Part shown: piece by piece, positions 46,367 to 55,026 of the stretch
How positions within the stretch are numbered: the stretch's first letter is position 1
Layout: the number at the start of each line of letters is the position of its first letter
NCBI RefSeq assembly: GCF_000758625.1
Contig: NZ_CP009283.1
Location: 941,501-1,005,500, forward strand
Length of the DNA: 64,000 bases
Reading direction: 5' to 3'
Origin: Paenibacillus sp. FSL R7-0273
Lineage (GTDB): Bacteria; Bacillota; Bacilli; Paenibacillales; Paenibacillaceae
Made by a program: the position numbers and the translations under genes
The notes under the pieces: generated by a model
Seen by the model: only the letters and a program-made list of their open reading frames with translations
The model's database searches: none
What the model was told of the DNA's origin: nothing

Positions 46367-46537
46367 ATGAATACTTACAAGAATGCGTTCAGCATCAATA
46401 ATAGCTTTGAGAATCTTATGCATTCCGAGAATCCTTGCTTGTATTCAGCCTCCCTGTCCTCCCTGGAGCATAATCTGGTTTCAGCAGCAGATTATTTATT
46501 GACGGCACCCTTATCTACCCGTAGCCGCAATACGTAA
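46367..46537 (+). CDS. 56-residue leader ORF of the RNA repair operon
   Basis: ATG 46367 is preceded by the strong site AAAGGAGG (about 9 bases). The peptide starts MNTYKNAFSINNSFENL and ends LLTAPLSTRSRNT, with no signal peptide and no family that I recognise. A terminator lies 25 bases after its stop and directly before the rlaP ribosome site. The block GCACCCTTATCTA (46505-46517) near its end occurs again just after the small ORF at 58148. Together this suggests a regulatory leader whose translation or structure controls read-through. Alternatively it is a small toxin or signalling peptide. Confidence 0.6.
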   Translation: MNTYKNAFSINNSFENLMHSENPCLYSASLSSLEHNLVSAADYLLTAPLSTRSRNT

Positions 46538-46562
46538 CCTGCATTCAGCTGCAAACCGGGTA

Positions 46563-46604
46563 AGGCCATGGACGATGGAGTCCATGGCCTTTTTATATTT
46601 TTTT
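46563..46604 (+). terminator. Attenuator-like terminator before rlaP
   Basis: AGGCCATGGAC (46563-46573) and GTCCATGGCCT (46580-46590) form a perfect 11-bp stem with a 6-base loop, followed by a 15-base T-rich run. It ends where the rlaP ribosome site begins, so unless there is another promoter, expression of the operon depends on read-through. Confidence 0.9.
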
Positions 46605-46618
46605 GAAGAGAAGGGGGC

Positions 46619-47479
46619 ATGAAGCAGATGTCTGAAATCCAATCGGAAATAAGGCGCCAGCTGCGCATGATTGAAGCGGAGGAAGAGGTGCGTATACTCT
46701 ATGCCTGTGAATCAGGCAGCCGGGCCTGGGGCTTTCCGTCCAAGGACAGTGACTACGATGTGAGGTTTCTGTATATCCGCCGGCCTGAAGCGTATCTTTC
46801 GATTTTTGAGCCAAGGGATGTCATTGAACGGCCGGTCAGTAATTTGCTGGACATAAGCGGCTGGGATCTGAAAAAAGCGCTGCTGCTGTTCCGCAAATCG
46901 AACCCGCCGCTGCTGGAATGGCTGCAGTCCGGCATCCGGTATGAGGAAAACTACACGGTGGCCGAGAGCATCCGTGCACTTTCTCCGCTAGGCTTTTCAC
47001 CCAAATCCTGTATTTATCACTATCTGAACATGGCCCGGGGGAACTACCGCAGCTACCTTCAGGGCAGTGAGGTCAAGATCAAGAAATACTTCTATGTGCT
47101 CCGGCCGCTGCTCGCCTGTGCCTGGATCGAGAAATATAATGAGGTTCCGCCGCTGGAGTTCTCCGTGCTCGTAGAGACGCTGATTCCCGGGGGAACTCCG
47201 CTGCGGCGCGCGGTAGATCAGCTGCTGCTTCGTAAAATGTCCGGCGACGAGCTGAATGTGGAGCCCCGACTTGAGGTTATAAATAACTATCTGGAGCAGT
47301 TAATTGCCCATTTTGAAGAGTCAGCATCCCTGTTTGAAGCAGCTGACGGTGTACCGGATGAACAATTGGACGTACTATTTTACAGCGCACTGGCGGAGGT
47401 TTGGGGGAATGAAAGCTCCTGGACTGCAGGATTAAAAGGAGTCAGGAGGCCGCCAGGCAACGCTTATGGAGGGAACTAG
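46619..47479 (+). CDS. rlaP: RNA repair-associated nucleotidyltransferase (RlaP-like, DNA pol beta superfamily)
   Basis: A 286-residue protein (ATG 46619; ATG 46628 is an alternative with longer spacing to AAGGGGG). The N-terminal domain has the pol beta nucleotidyltransferase signature: GSRAWGFPSKDSDYDVRFLY at about residues 33-52, with Gly-Ser and the two metal-binding aspartates of DYD. The helical rest (IYHYLNMARGNYRSYL, KKYFYVLRPLLACAWIEKYN) matches the family known from bacterial RNA repair clusters (RlaP). Its exact role there is not settled; adding nucleotides to damaged RNA ends is a plausible idea. It is followed after 2 bases by hen1. Confidence 0.88.
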   Translation: MKQMSEIQSEIRRQLRMIEAEEEVRILYACESGSRAWGFPSKDSDYDVRFLYIRRPEAYLSIFEPRDVIERPVSNLLDISGWDLKKALLLFRKSNPPLLEWLQSGIRYEENYTVAESIRALSPLGFSPKSCIYHYLNMARGNYRSYLQGSEVKIKKYFYVLRPLLACAWIEKYNEVPPLEFSVLVETLIPGGTPLRRAVDQLLLRKMSGDELNVEPRLEVINNYLEQLIAHFEESASLFEAADGVPDEQLDVLFYSALAEVWGNESSWTAGLKGVRRPPGNAYGGN

Positions 47480-47481
47480 AG

Positions 47482-48939
47482 ATGCATTTAATCATCAGGG
47501 CGACCGGAGCCGGAGCGGGCATGCTGTCCCATCTGCTGGCCAAAAACCCGAACAACCTGTACGACCGGACTGAAAAAGAAGCGAGAGTCCGTATTGCCTT
47601 TACCGCCTCCTCTGAGGAAGAGGCGGAGGCGGTCATCTATGTAACGCCGGATCCGGTAGAGCTCGTAAAGGGAGATTCCTCAGCACATAATGACATTACG
47701 CAGTATATCAATGACCGTGAATTCGTGACCGGCAGCCTGTTCTGCTCCTATATCCGCGGAGCACTCGGCACGGCGCTGAACGGCAAGCCCAAGGAAGCAT
47801 ACCTGCCCTGGGTCACACAGCCGCTTCAGCTGGAGCTGAGCTTCGGTCCTGTGGCCTCCAATCTGCCTGACCGCACGGTGGAAGAGCTGTTCGGGGCTCT
47901 CGGCTATGAGGTTGCCCTGGAGCGCGGCGATGCGGAATATACCTTTGCGTTAAAAGCGCGCAGCTCAGTACGCTATATCCGGCTTAAAGGAAGGCAGACC
48001 GTGCAGACTGCATTGCAGCAGCTGTTTGTGCTGATGCCCGCACTGGATGATTACAAGCATTATTACATCAGTGAAGACGAAGTGGATAAGGTGCGGCGTT
48101 ACGGTGCAGGCTGGCTGGAGCAGCATCCGCAGCGGACACTGATTCTGAAGCGTACGCTGCGTTTTGCCGGAATGATCAGACAGTATGAGGAAACAGCTGC
48201 AAAAGAGCTGCAGGCCGCTGCCCCGGACGGCTCCGGGATAGCCGCTGGTCAACTGGCAGCAGCAGAAGCTGCCTCCAGCGCATCTGGCGCCTCCGGTGCT
48301 CTGCCCGAAGTACAAGAAGCGCCAAAGGTGCGGCTCAATGAGTTGCGTTACGAGGCCATTGCCCGGACGGTCGGGGAGCTGGATGCCAAAGCAAGCATTG
48401 TTGATTTCGGCTCCGGAGAAGGCAAGCTGTCGGCCAGGCTCAGCAGTGTGCCGGGCGTCCGCGAGATCCGGGCGGTTGAGCCTTCAGCCACTGCACAGCT
48501 GCGGGCGATGGAGCGCTTTGCCAAGCTTGAGGGCAGGCCGGGAGCGGTTGTTCCCGAGCCTGTTACCGGCTCGCTGTTTTATTTTGATGAGTCTCTGTGC
48601 GGCAGAGATGTTATGATTCTTTGTGAGGTTATAGAGCACATTGATGAACACCGGCTGGACCGGGTGATAGATACTATATTTGGCCAATATGCCCCCAAGA
48701 CCCTGATTGTGACAACGCCGAACAAGGATTACAACACCGTATACGGGCTGGAGCAGGAAGAAATCCGGCATGCTGACCACCGGTTTGAGTGGGGGCGTGA
48801 AGCCTTCTCGGCCTGGTGCACCCGCTGGACTGAAGCTTTTCAATATACAGCTGAGATTACAGGAATCGGTGAAGACTCTGCAGAGTATGGATACCCGACG
48901 CAGATGGCGGTATTTACGAGAGGAGAACACCTGCAATGA
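47482..48939 (+). CDS. hen1: 3'-terminal RNA ribose 2'-O-methyltransferase Hen1
   Basis: A 485-residue protein behind GGAGGG. The N-terminal 250 residues are the bacterial Hen1 domain that stimulates the Pnkp ligase. The C-terminal methyltransferase has the SAM motif VDFGSGEGKL (about 308-317) and four metal ligands, Glu382, Glu385, His386 (CEVIEHID) and His433 (DHRFEW), matching the Mn2+ site of Hen1. An Ala/Ser/Gly-rich linker (about 250-275) joins the two. In the known pathway Hen1 methylates the 2'-OH at the cut before Pnkp seals, which protects the RNA from being cut again. The gene overlaps pnkp by four bases. Confidence 0.95.
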   Translation: MHLIIRATGAGAGMLSHLLAKNPNNLYDRTEKEARVRIAFTASSEEEAEAVIYVTPDPVELVKGDSSAHNDITQYINDREFVTGSLFCSYIRGALGTALNGKPKEAYLPWVTQPLQLELSFGPVASNLPDRTVEELFGALGYEVALERGDAEYTFALKARSSVRYIRLKGRQTVQTALQQLFVLMPALDDYKHYYISEDEVDKVRRYGAGWLEQHPQRTLILKRTLRFAGMIRQYEETAAKELQAAAPDGSGIAAGQLAAAEAASSASGASGALPEVQEAPKVRLNELRYEAIARTVGELDAKASIVDFGSGEGKLSARLSSVPGVREIRAVEPSATAQLRAMERFAKLEGRPGAVVPEPVTGSLFYFDESLCGRDVMILCEVIEHIDEHRLDRVIDTIFGQYAPKTLIVTTPNKDYNTVYGLEQEEIRHADHRFEWGREAFSAWCTRWTEAFQYTAEITGIGEDSAEYGYPTQMAVFTRGEHLQ

Positions 48940-51551
48940 CGGAAAAAAATGAAGCACAGCGGACCATTCCGTTTCCGCACGGCGGCATTATCGTGCTGGT
49001 CGGGCCGTCAAACAGCGGTAAAACCACTCTGCTCCGCAGACTGGTAGAGGAAGGTGTGCTGCTGGAGACGGAAATGGTATCCTCGGATACCTACCGTACA
49101 CTGGTTGGAGATGTCGAATACCTGGACTGGAAGGGACGGCCGCGGGAGGAGGCGGATATTCTTTATTCTGAGTATCAGAAGCTCTCCGGGCTGGCCTTCG
49201 AGGCAATGAACACGGTAGTGTCCATGCGCAGCAGGCTGGGCAAGCTGACTGTAGTGGACGCTACTCATCTGCAGCCGGAATACCGGCGCAAATATATAGA
49301 GATCGCTGCCGGGCATGATCTGCCCTGTGTAGCCTGGGTGCTTGATGTGCCGGAGCAGACGCTGCTTGCGCGGGACCAGACGCGTGAGCAGCCGCGCGGC
49401 CGTCAGCGGGTCAAAAGCCAGTACAGCCAGTTCAAGCGCTCGCTGCGCGGGCTGCGCGAGGAGGGCTTTGACTTTACATACATGCTCAAGGAGCCTGAGG
49501 CTGTACAGTTTGTGCGGCGGGACAATCCGCTGCTGGCAGAGATTGGCGCCGGCATTGATGTGATCGGCGATATCCACGGCTGCTATGACGAAATGCTGGA
49601 GCTGCTCGGAGAACTGGGCTATGCTCCCGACGAGGCGGGGCTGTACAGGCATCCTGCCGGCCGGACGCTAATCTCGGTCGGTGATGTCATGAGCCGCGGG
49701 CCGAGATCGCTGGATACGATGATCTTCTGGCAGCGGCACTGCGGCGCCGGGATTGCCCGGATGACTGACAGCAACCACGGTTGGAAAATCGCCCGCTACC
49801 TCAGCGGACGCAATGTCACCCTGAGCCACGGCGACGAAAGGATTGCCGCCGAGCTCGGATTATTGGCAGAGGAAGCCGGTATGGAAGCGGCGGCAGCCTT
49901 AAAAGAAGAGCTGAAGCAGTTTCTGTTATCGGCCCCCAGTCATCTGGTCATGTGCCGGGACGGGGTGCGGAGGCTTGTTATCACTCATGCCGGCATCCGT
50001 GACGAGTATATCGGCAGGCAGTCCCGGCGGGTTCAGGATTTCTGCCGCTACGGCGACACTGACGGGATGGACGCTGCGGGAGCACCAGTGCGCAAAGAGT
50101 GGTATACCGGCCATGAATCAGGCGAGCTGATTGTCTGGGGACACGATCCGCGGCCTTATCCTGCGGTGGTCAAGAACACGATTAACATCGACCAGGGAGT
50201 GGTGTTCGGCGGCTCCCTTACAGCTTACCGCTACCCTGAGCAGGCATTTGTCAGCGTTAAGGCGTACCGTGATTATGCGGAAGACCCGGACAGCCCGCTG
50301 GTCCGCTGGGAGCGGGGGAGGTTTGCTCCGCCTAACCTCAGCAGGCTGGTGAACGGCTATTCTGTCCTTACAGACGCGTACGGCGAGCTCTCCGTGCGAG
50401 GCGAATATGTGAAGGCGGCAGTAGACAGCGTCTCCCACTATACCGTTCCGCTGGAGGAGTTGGTATACATTCCGCCGACGATGAGCCCGACTCCGTCCGT
50501 ATCCGCTGATGAGTCTTACCTGGAGCATCCACAGGAGGCCTTTGACTACTTCCGTTCGCAGGGAGTTACCACGATGGTCGCTGAGAAAAAGCATATGGGC
50601 AGCCGTGCCGTGCTGCTTCTCTTCCGTGACGAGCAGGCGGCTGTGTCCTATATCGGGCGGCCGGCGCTGGGCACCATCTATAGCCGTACAGGCCGGCCTT
50701 TCTTCGACCGGGAGACGGAAGCGCAGGTGCTGGCCCGGCTGAATGCCGATCTGGTGCAGGCGGGTTATTTTACAAAGCACAATACGGAAATGCTGCTGCT
50801 GGATGCTGAGATTATTCCCTGGAACCTCAAAGCGCGTGAGCTGATTGCCACCCAATACGCCCATGTCGCCGAAGCAGCGGAAATGGACCGTGAGCAGCTG
50901 CTCGTCAAGCTGCGGCAGGCAGAAGCGGCGGGCCGTGATGTCTCCGGCTGGGTGCAGGAGATGGAAGCGAAACTGCATAATGTCCAGGTCTTCCGCAAGG
51001 CCTTCCAGCAATACTGCTGGGATGTAAGCGGGCTTGAGGGAATCCGGATTGCCCCGTTTCATACGCTGGCCCACAGCGGGCAGAGCTTTTTTGACCACAG
51101 CCATATCTGGCATATGGAGCAGGCCCGGCTGCTGGCCGGAATTTCACCGTTGTTCATGGAGACGGAATACCGGGTCATCCGCAGCGGGGCTGATGAAGCG
51201 GAGGTTATCGGGTGGTGGCAGGACATGACGGAGGACGGCCATGAAGGGATCGTCATCAAGCCGGAAATCTTCATAACCAGAAACGGCAGACAGATGATCC
51301 AGCCGGCCATCAAGGTGCGGGGCCGGAAATACCTGCACATTATTTACGGTATCGACTACCTGCAGCCGGATAACCTGAAACGGCTCAAGCAGCGCAGAAC
51401 CTCCAAGAAAGAGCGCCACGCCCTGATGGAATGCGCGCTCAGCGTGGAATCCGTGAACCGGTTCATCCGCAAGGAGCCGCTGGAGCGCGTGCATGAATGT
51501 GTACTGGCTGCGCTTGCACTGGAGTCTGACCCGGTTGATCCCCGGCTGTAG
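48936..51551 (+). CDS. pnkp: Polynucleotide kinase-phosphatase-ligase Pnkp
   Basis: An 871-residue three-domain RNA end-healing and sealing enzyme, the usual length. The kinase (1-170) has P-loop GPSNSGKTT (23-31) and VDATHLQPEYRRKY. The metallophosphatase (about 205-480) has GDIHGCYDE, GDVMSRGP, SNHGWK, ITHAG and GHDP. The C-terminal adenylyltransferase has KHMGSR with nucleophile Lys552 and KVRGRKYLHIIYG as a late motif. The phosphatase lines read MSRG and SNHG where VDRG and GNHD are usual; the essential Asp, Arg, Asn and His seem to be kept. It repairs 2',3'-cyclic phosphate and 5'-OH ends such as those left by tRNA ribotoxins. Confidence 0.95.
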   Translation: MTEKNEAQRTIPFPHGGIIVLVGPSNSGKTTLLRRLVEEGVLLETEMVSSDTYRTLVGDVEYLDWKGRPREEADILYSEYQKLSGLAFEAMNTVVSMRSRLGKLTVVDATHLQPEYRRKYIEIAAGHDLPCVAWVLDVPEQTLLARDQTREQPRGRQRVKSQYSQFKRSLRGLREEGFDFTYMLKEPEAVQFVRRDNPLLAEIGAGIDVIGDIHGCYDEMLELLGELGYAPDEAGLYRHPAGRTLISVGDVMSRGPRSLDTMIFWQRHCGAGIARMTDSNHGWKIARYLSGRNVTLSHGDERIAAELGLLAEEAGMEAAAALKEELKQFLLSAPSHLVMCRDGVRRLVITHAGIRDEYIGRQSRRVQDFCRYGDTDGMDAAGAPVRKEWYTGHESGELIVWGHDPRPYPAVVKNTINIDQGVVFGGSLTAYRYPEQAFVSVKAYRDYAEDPDSPLVRWERGRFAPPNLSRLVNGYSVLTDAYGELSVRGEYVKAAVDSVSHYTVPLEELVYIPPTMSPTPSVSADESYLEHPQEAFDYFRSQGVTTMVAEKKHMGSRAVLLLFRDEQAAVSYIGRPALGTIYSRTGRPFFDRETEAQVLARLNADLVQAGYFTKHNTEMLLLDAEIIPWNLKARELIATQYAHVAEAAEMDREQLLVKLRQAEAAGRDVSGWVQEMEAKLHNVQVFRKAFQQYCWDVSGLEGIRIAPFHTLAHSGQSFFDHSHIWHMEQARLLAGISPLFMETEYRVIRSGADEAEVIGWWQDMTEDGHEGIVIKPEIFITRNGRQMIQPAIKVRGRKYLHIIYGIDYLQPDNLKRLKQRRTSKKERHALMECALSVESVNRFIRKEPLERVHECVLAALALESDPVDPRL

Positions 51552-51572
51552 CGGGAGAAGGAGTTATTCAGG

Positions 51573-52136
51573 ATGTTAGATGCTAAAGCTGAGGTTTCCC
51601 TCAGCAAATTTATGACCAGGATACTGCGGCACACGCCGGAGCAGTATGGATTAATCCTTGATCCGGAGGACGGCTCCTGCCTGCTGGAAGAGCTGCTTGA
51701 TGTAATCACAGCAGCTCCCAAGTGGTCAGGGATCACCGGGGCTGACATCCGGCAGACGGTAGCGAACAGTGAGAAGCAGCGCTTCGCCATAGAGGGGGAA
51801 CGGATCCGTGCACGGTACGGTCACAGCCATACCAGGGTGGAATATCCGCCGGGAGAGCCTGCGGCTGTGCTCTATCATGGAACACACAAGAGTGCGCTAT
51901 CCGTCATCCTGAAGGAAGGCTTGAAGCCCATGGGCCGGCAGTATGTTCATCTGTCGGAGGGGCTTCATTTTGCATCTCTGGCCGGCCGCCGCCGGGGGAA
52001 GCTTGTGCTTCTTGCCATAGATACGGTTAAGGCAGCGGATTCCGGCGTAACCTTCTATTATGCAGGCAATGAGGTGTGGCTTGCAGGAGCGGTTCCTGCA
52101 GACTGCATAGCTGAGCTGGAGAATGCGGAGAAATAA
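51573..52136 (+). CDS. kptA: RNA 2'-phosphotransferase KptA/Tpt1
   Basis: A 187-residue protein behind GAAGGAG. The N-terminal winged helix starts LSKFMTRILRHTPEQYGL and includes KQRFAIEGERIRARYGHS. The NAD-binding ADP-ribosyltransferase-like part has LYHGTHKSALSVILKEGL and VHLSEGLHFA. These hold the family's Arg-His-Arg-Arg-type residues (R in SKFMTRILRH, YHGT, and the later arginines). The enzyme moves a 2'-phosphate from RNA to NAD+. Such phosphates are left by plant/fungal-type ligation, so its place in a Hen1/Pnkp operon adds a further repair step. Last gene of the operon. Confidence 0.93.
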   Translation: MLDAKAEVSLSKFMTRILRHTPEQYGLILDPEDGSCLLEELLDVITAAPKWSGITGADIRQTVANSEKQRFAIEGERIRARYGHSHTRVEYPPGEPAAVLYHGTHKSALSVILKEGLKPMGRQYVHLSEGLHFASLAGRRRGKLVLLAIDTVKAADSGVTFYYAGNEVWLAGAVPADCIAELENAEK

Positions 52137-52261
52137 CTATACGTCATTAAGAGCCTAACAAAACGAATCCTGTTCCCGCCTTAGGTAAAGCGGCGGGCAG
52201 CGGATTGCTCTCCCTCCTAAAGCGCTGACCTCAGTTAGTCGGTTCAAAGTCAAATCAGTTT

Positions 52262-52446
52262 TAAGTGTACTTTGTACAATTAAAACAGAGGAAATGAATC
52301 ATTATTAGAAAATAAATGTATTTTGTACATTTATTTTCCTCGGGAAAGCCGGTTTCGGGCGTTTTCAGCAAATATAAGTGTACAGAGTGCAGTTAAAACC
52401 TGCAGCGGAGCTAATTAGCCAAGTTTAGTTGCAGAAAATACAGTTA
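52262..52446. repeat. Four-dyad element, family B copy 2 (51-62-51 spacing)
   Basis: Four 21-bp dyads of the form TARNTGYA-N5-TRCANYTA start at 52262, 52313, 52375 and 52426, with steps 51, 62 and 51 bp, as in the copy at 42511. The second dyad arms are longest (AAATAAATGTA with TACATTTATTT). The element fills most of the 384-base gap between kptA and the mug gene, where no gene or clear terminator is seen. Confidence 0.85.
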
Positions 52447-52520
52447 TTTCAGCCCTCCGAGGAGACAGCGGGTATAGTTCAAGAAATAGTTAAATCTATA
52501 TAGTGAGAGGAGGGATGTTC

Positions 52521-53036
52521 ATGGAAGAAGTGGCGGATCACCTGGAGAACGGCTTGCAGATTGTATTTATCGGCTTTAACCCGAGCATCCGCTCCGGGGA
52601 GCTGGGACATCATTATGCGAATCCGCGCAACAACTTCTGGCGGATTCTTCAGCAGTCCGGCCTGACTCCGCGCCTGTATGAGGCTGCAGAGGACGGCGAG
52701 CTGCTGAAGCTTGGTTACGGCTTTACGAACATTGTAGCCCGGCCTACGGTAGGCGCGGAGGATATCACCCGTGAGGAATATAATGCCGGGCGGGAGCTGC
52801 TGCGCGGGAAGCTGGAGCAATACCGGCCGCAGATTGCCTGCTTTGTGGGCAAAGGTGTCTACACGGAGTTCAGCCGCAGGTCCAAGGCGGAATGGGGCTT
52901 CCAGACAGCGGAGCCGGTTGTCGACGGGGTGCGTGAATTCGTCGCCCCCTCCTCCAGCGGTCTGGTCCGGATGCCGATGACGGAGATTGTAGGCATCTAC
53001 CGGCAGCTGTATGACTTCATTCAGGAGAACGGCTGA
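52521..53036 (+). CDS. mug: G/U mismatch-specific uracil-DNA glycosylase (Mug family)
   Basis: ATG 52521 is 6 bases after AGAGGAGGG; GTG 52503 and ATG 52515 are alternatives. The 171-residue protein has the Mug signature FIGFNPSIRSGELGHHYANPRNNFWRIL split over motif A (GFNPS) and the HxxANPxNxFW segment. The later leucine-loop region reads APSSSGLVRM. The Asn of GFNPS activates water for base excision. It removes uracil or ethenocytosine mispaired with guanine. Single gene; a shared terminator follows. Confidence 0.92.
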   Translation: MEEVADHLENGLQIVFIGFNPSIRSGELGHHYANPRNNFWRILQQSGLTPRLYEAAEDGELLKLGYGFTNIVARPTVGAEDITREEYNAGRELLRGKLEQYRPQIACFVGKGVYTEFSRRSKAEWGFQTAEPVVDGVREFVAPSSSGLVRMPMTEIVGIYRQLYDFIQENG

Positions 53037-53045
53037 ATACAAAAA

Positions 53046-53077
53046 AGCACCTCCCTCACATAAGCGAGGGGGGTGCT
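53046..53077. terminator. Bidirectional terminator between mug and the TagO-like gene
   Basis: AGCACCTCCCTC (53046-53057) pairs with GAGGGGGGTGCT (53066-53077) over 12 bp with one G-U pair. A run of A lies on the left and a T-rich stretch (GTTTT) on the right. Confidence 0.88.
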
Positions 53078-53115
53078 GCTGTTTTAGACAGCAAGCCAAG
53101 CTGCTGCACAATCCG

Positions 53116-54087
53116 TTACGTTTCAATCAGCAGCAAAATAATGGAGGACAGCGACAGGCAGACGCTGACCAGATAAAGCACGGCAACAACCTGCTTCTGG
53201 TTTAGGCCTGCCTTGAGCAGCCGGTAGTGGACCTGGCTGGCATCGGCCTGATAAATCGCTTTACCCTGGAGGAACCGCTTGATTACGACAAACAGATTGT
53301 CGAAGATCGGCACGCCGAGCGCCAGAATCGGGATGAACAGGGACAGCATTGTAGCCTGCTTGAACGCCCCGTCCAGTGCGATAACTGCCAGAATGAAGCC
53401 CATGAAGGTAGCTCCGGCATCGCCCATGAAGATTTTGGCGGGTGCTTTGTTGAAGCGTAAATAAGCCAGTGTGACACCCACAAGGGAAATCGCCATGATC
53501 GCGGAAGCGGATTGGCCCTTCGTAACGGCAACGATGAACAAGGTAACAGCTGAGATCGCTGTAAGCCCGCCGGCCAGCCCGTCCATGCCGTCAGAGAAGT
53601 TAATTACTGTAGTAACACCGAAGATCCAGACGATCGTCAGAATGAACTGCAGGATAAACGGCAGGGAGACATAATCTCCCGAGAACGGGTTGATAAAGCC
53701 TGTAAAGGCATTGCCGGACAGAAATACAAGAACAGCCGCTGCAATCTGTACAATGAACTTGGGCAGGGCCGGAAAATCCTTGCCTTTGGTTTTGTACCAG
53801 TCATCAATAGTACCTATAGTGAGCAGGAGTACCCCGCCGATAAAGAGAGCGAGCGTCTCCAGCGAGAAATCACGGGCAAACAGCAGGTATGTAATGAAAA
53901 AGCCGATAAATATCGCATAGCTGGCTGTCAGGGGAATAGGCTCCCTGTGAATTTTGCGCTCAACATCCTCCCGGGGCCTGTCCACAAAATCAAGCCGGAA
54001 CGCAAGCCTGCCAAGCGGAGGAATAAGCAGATAAACGATGCAAAACGATACCAGAAATGCCAAAACGTAAAAAATGACAATCACCAC
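53116..54087 (-). CDS. tagO: Undecaprenyl-phosphate GlcNAc-1-phosphate transferase (TagO/WecA/MraY family)
   Basis: A 323-residue protein with about ten membrane helices, starting at GTG 54087 or 54084. Family motifs in order: LDFVDRPREDVERKIHREPIP, TIDDWYKTKGKDFPALPKFIVQ (first DDxx), NFSDGMDGLAGG, FMGDAGATFMGF and VPIFDNLFVVIKR. The usual HIHH-type motif near the end reads QVHYRLL, an unusual form. The enzyme moves a sugar-1-phosphate from UDP-GlcNAc to the lipid carrier, the first step for teichoic acid or other wall polymers. The symbol is by similarity only. Single gene, divergent from the HAD gene. Confidence 0.88.
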   Translation of the reverse strand: MVIVIFYVLAFLVSFCIVYLLIPPLGRLAFRLDFVDRPREDVERKIHREPIPLTASYAIFIGFFITYLLFARDFSLETLALFIGGVLLLTIGTIDDWYKTKGKDFPALPKFIVQIAAAVLVFLSGNAFTGFINPFSGDYVSLPFILQFILTIVWIFGVTTVINFSDGMDGLAGGLTAISAVTLFIVAVTKGQSASAIMAISLVGVTLAYLRFNKAPAKIFMGDAGATFMGFILAVIALDGAFKQATMLSLFIPILALGVPIFDNLFVVIKRFLQGKAIYQADASQVHYRLLKAGLNQKQVVAVLYLVSVCLSLSSIILLLIET

Positions 54088-54212
54088 CGTTGATTTTTTT
54101 AGAAGATAAGCTTAAGATGTTCCACGATAAATTGTCTTATGTGCAGGGCTGTCTCGATTATATCGCAGAGGGCGTTACCTTGTCGATTATACATAAAATT
54201 TGGAGGCTGATG

Positions 54213-54896
54213 ATGAAATACGATGTAATTCTGTTTGATGCGGACGATACGCTGTTTGACTATGGAATGGCCGAGGGCCAGGCGTTTCTGAATGTGTTCA
54301 CCCATTTCGGGCTGCCGGCCGGAGCACAGGAATATGCTGACAGCTACCAGGAGATTAACCGTGCACTGTGGGCTGATCTGGAGGCGGGGCAGATTACCCC
54401 TGCTGCACTGCGGGTGGAGCGCTTTAACCGGCTGTTTATGCAGCATAATCTGCAGTATAATCCGGAGGAATTCAGTGAGGCGTATCTGCGCTTTCTGGGC
54501 GAAGGCACGTTTCTGATCCAGGGGGCGGTTGAGCTGTGCGGTGCGCTTGAAGGCTGCAGACTGGCGATTATTACGAACGGGTTCAAGGATGTGCAGCTGT
54601 CCCGGATTCAAGGCTCGCCGCTGGCGGAGACCTTTGAGCAGATCATTATTTCGGAGGAAGCAGGCTATCAGAAGCCGGCTGCGGGGATCTTTGATTATGC
54701 CTTTGACAAGCTTGGCCTGTCTGATAAAAGCAGGGTGCTGATTGTCGGCGACTCCCTGACCTCTGACATCCGGGGCGGGATGAACTATGGTATTGATACC
54801 TGCTGGTTTAATCCTTTGGCTAAAACGAACAGCGCCGGTGTTAAGCCGACCTATGAAATCCGCGACCTGGCAGAGCTGCTCGATATTGTGCGCTGA
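54213..54896 (+). CDS. HAD phosphatase, YjjG/YfnB-type nucleotidase
   Basis: ATG 54213 is 6 bases after GGAGG; the frame stays open upstream but without a ribosome site. The 227-residue enzyme has nucleophile Asp9 and acid/base Asp11 in FDADDTLFDYG, motif II IITNG, the lysine of EEAGYQKPAAGIF and motif IV VGDSLTSDIRGG. The DADDTLFDY form is typical of YjjG/YfnB noncanonical pyrimidine nucleotidases. Single gene, with a weak GCGG-CCGC hairpin at about 54917. Confidence 0.92.
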   Translation: MKYDVILFDADDTLFDYGMAEGQAFLNVFTHFGLPAGAQEYADSYQEINRALWADLEAGQITPAALRVERFNRLFMQHNLQYNPEEFSEAYLRFLGEGTFLIQGAVELCGALEGCRLAIITNGFKDVQLSRIQGSPLAETFEQIIISEEAGYQKPAAGIFDYAFDKLGLSDKSRVLIVGDSLTSDIRGGMNYGIDTCWFNPLAKTNSAGVKPTYEIRDLAELLDIVR

Positions 54897-55026
54897 GTCA
54901 TCAGCCTGACGGTGTCTGCGGGTATTTTACCGCTTTGTAAAAGGTTGGAGCGCTTCTTCCGGTGGTAAATAGATTAGGACGCAGTATTTCTTGCTCTATC
55001 ATCCTAATATACGGGAGAGGATTATC

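Noticed and set aside
54090..54212. Longer start for the HAD phosphatase
   Set aside because: The extra 41 codons lack similarity to the family and a ribosome site; GGAGG precedes ATG 54213.
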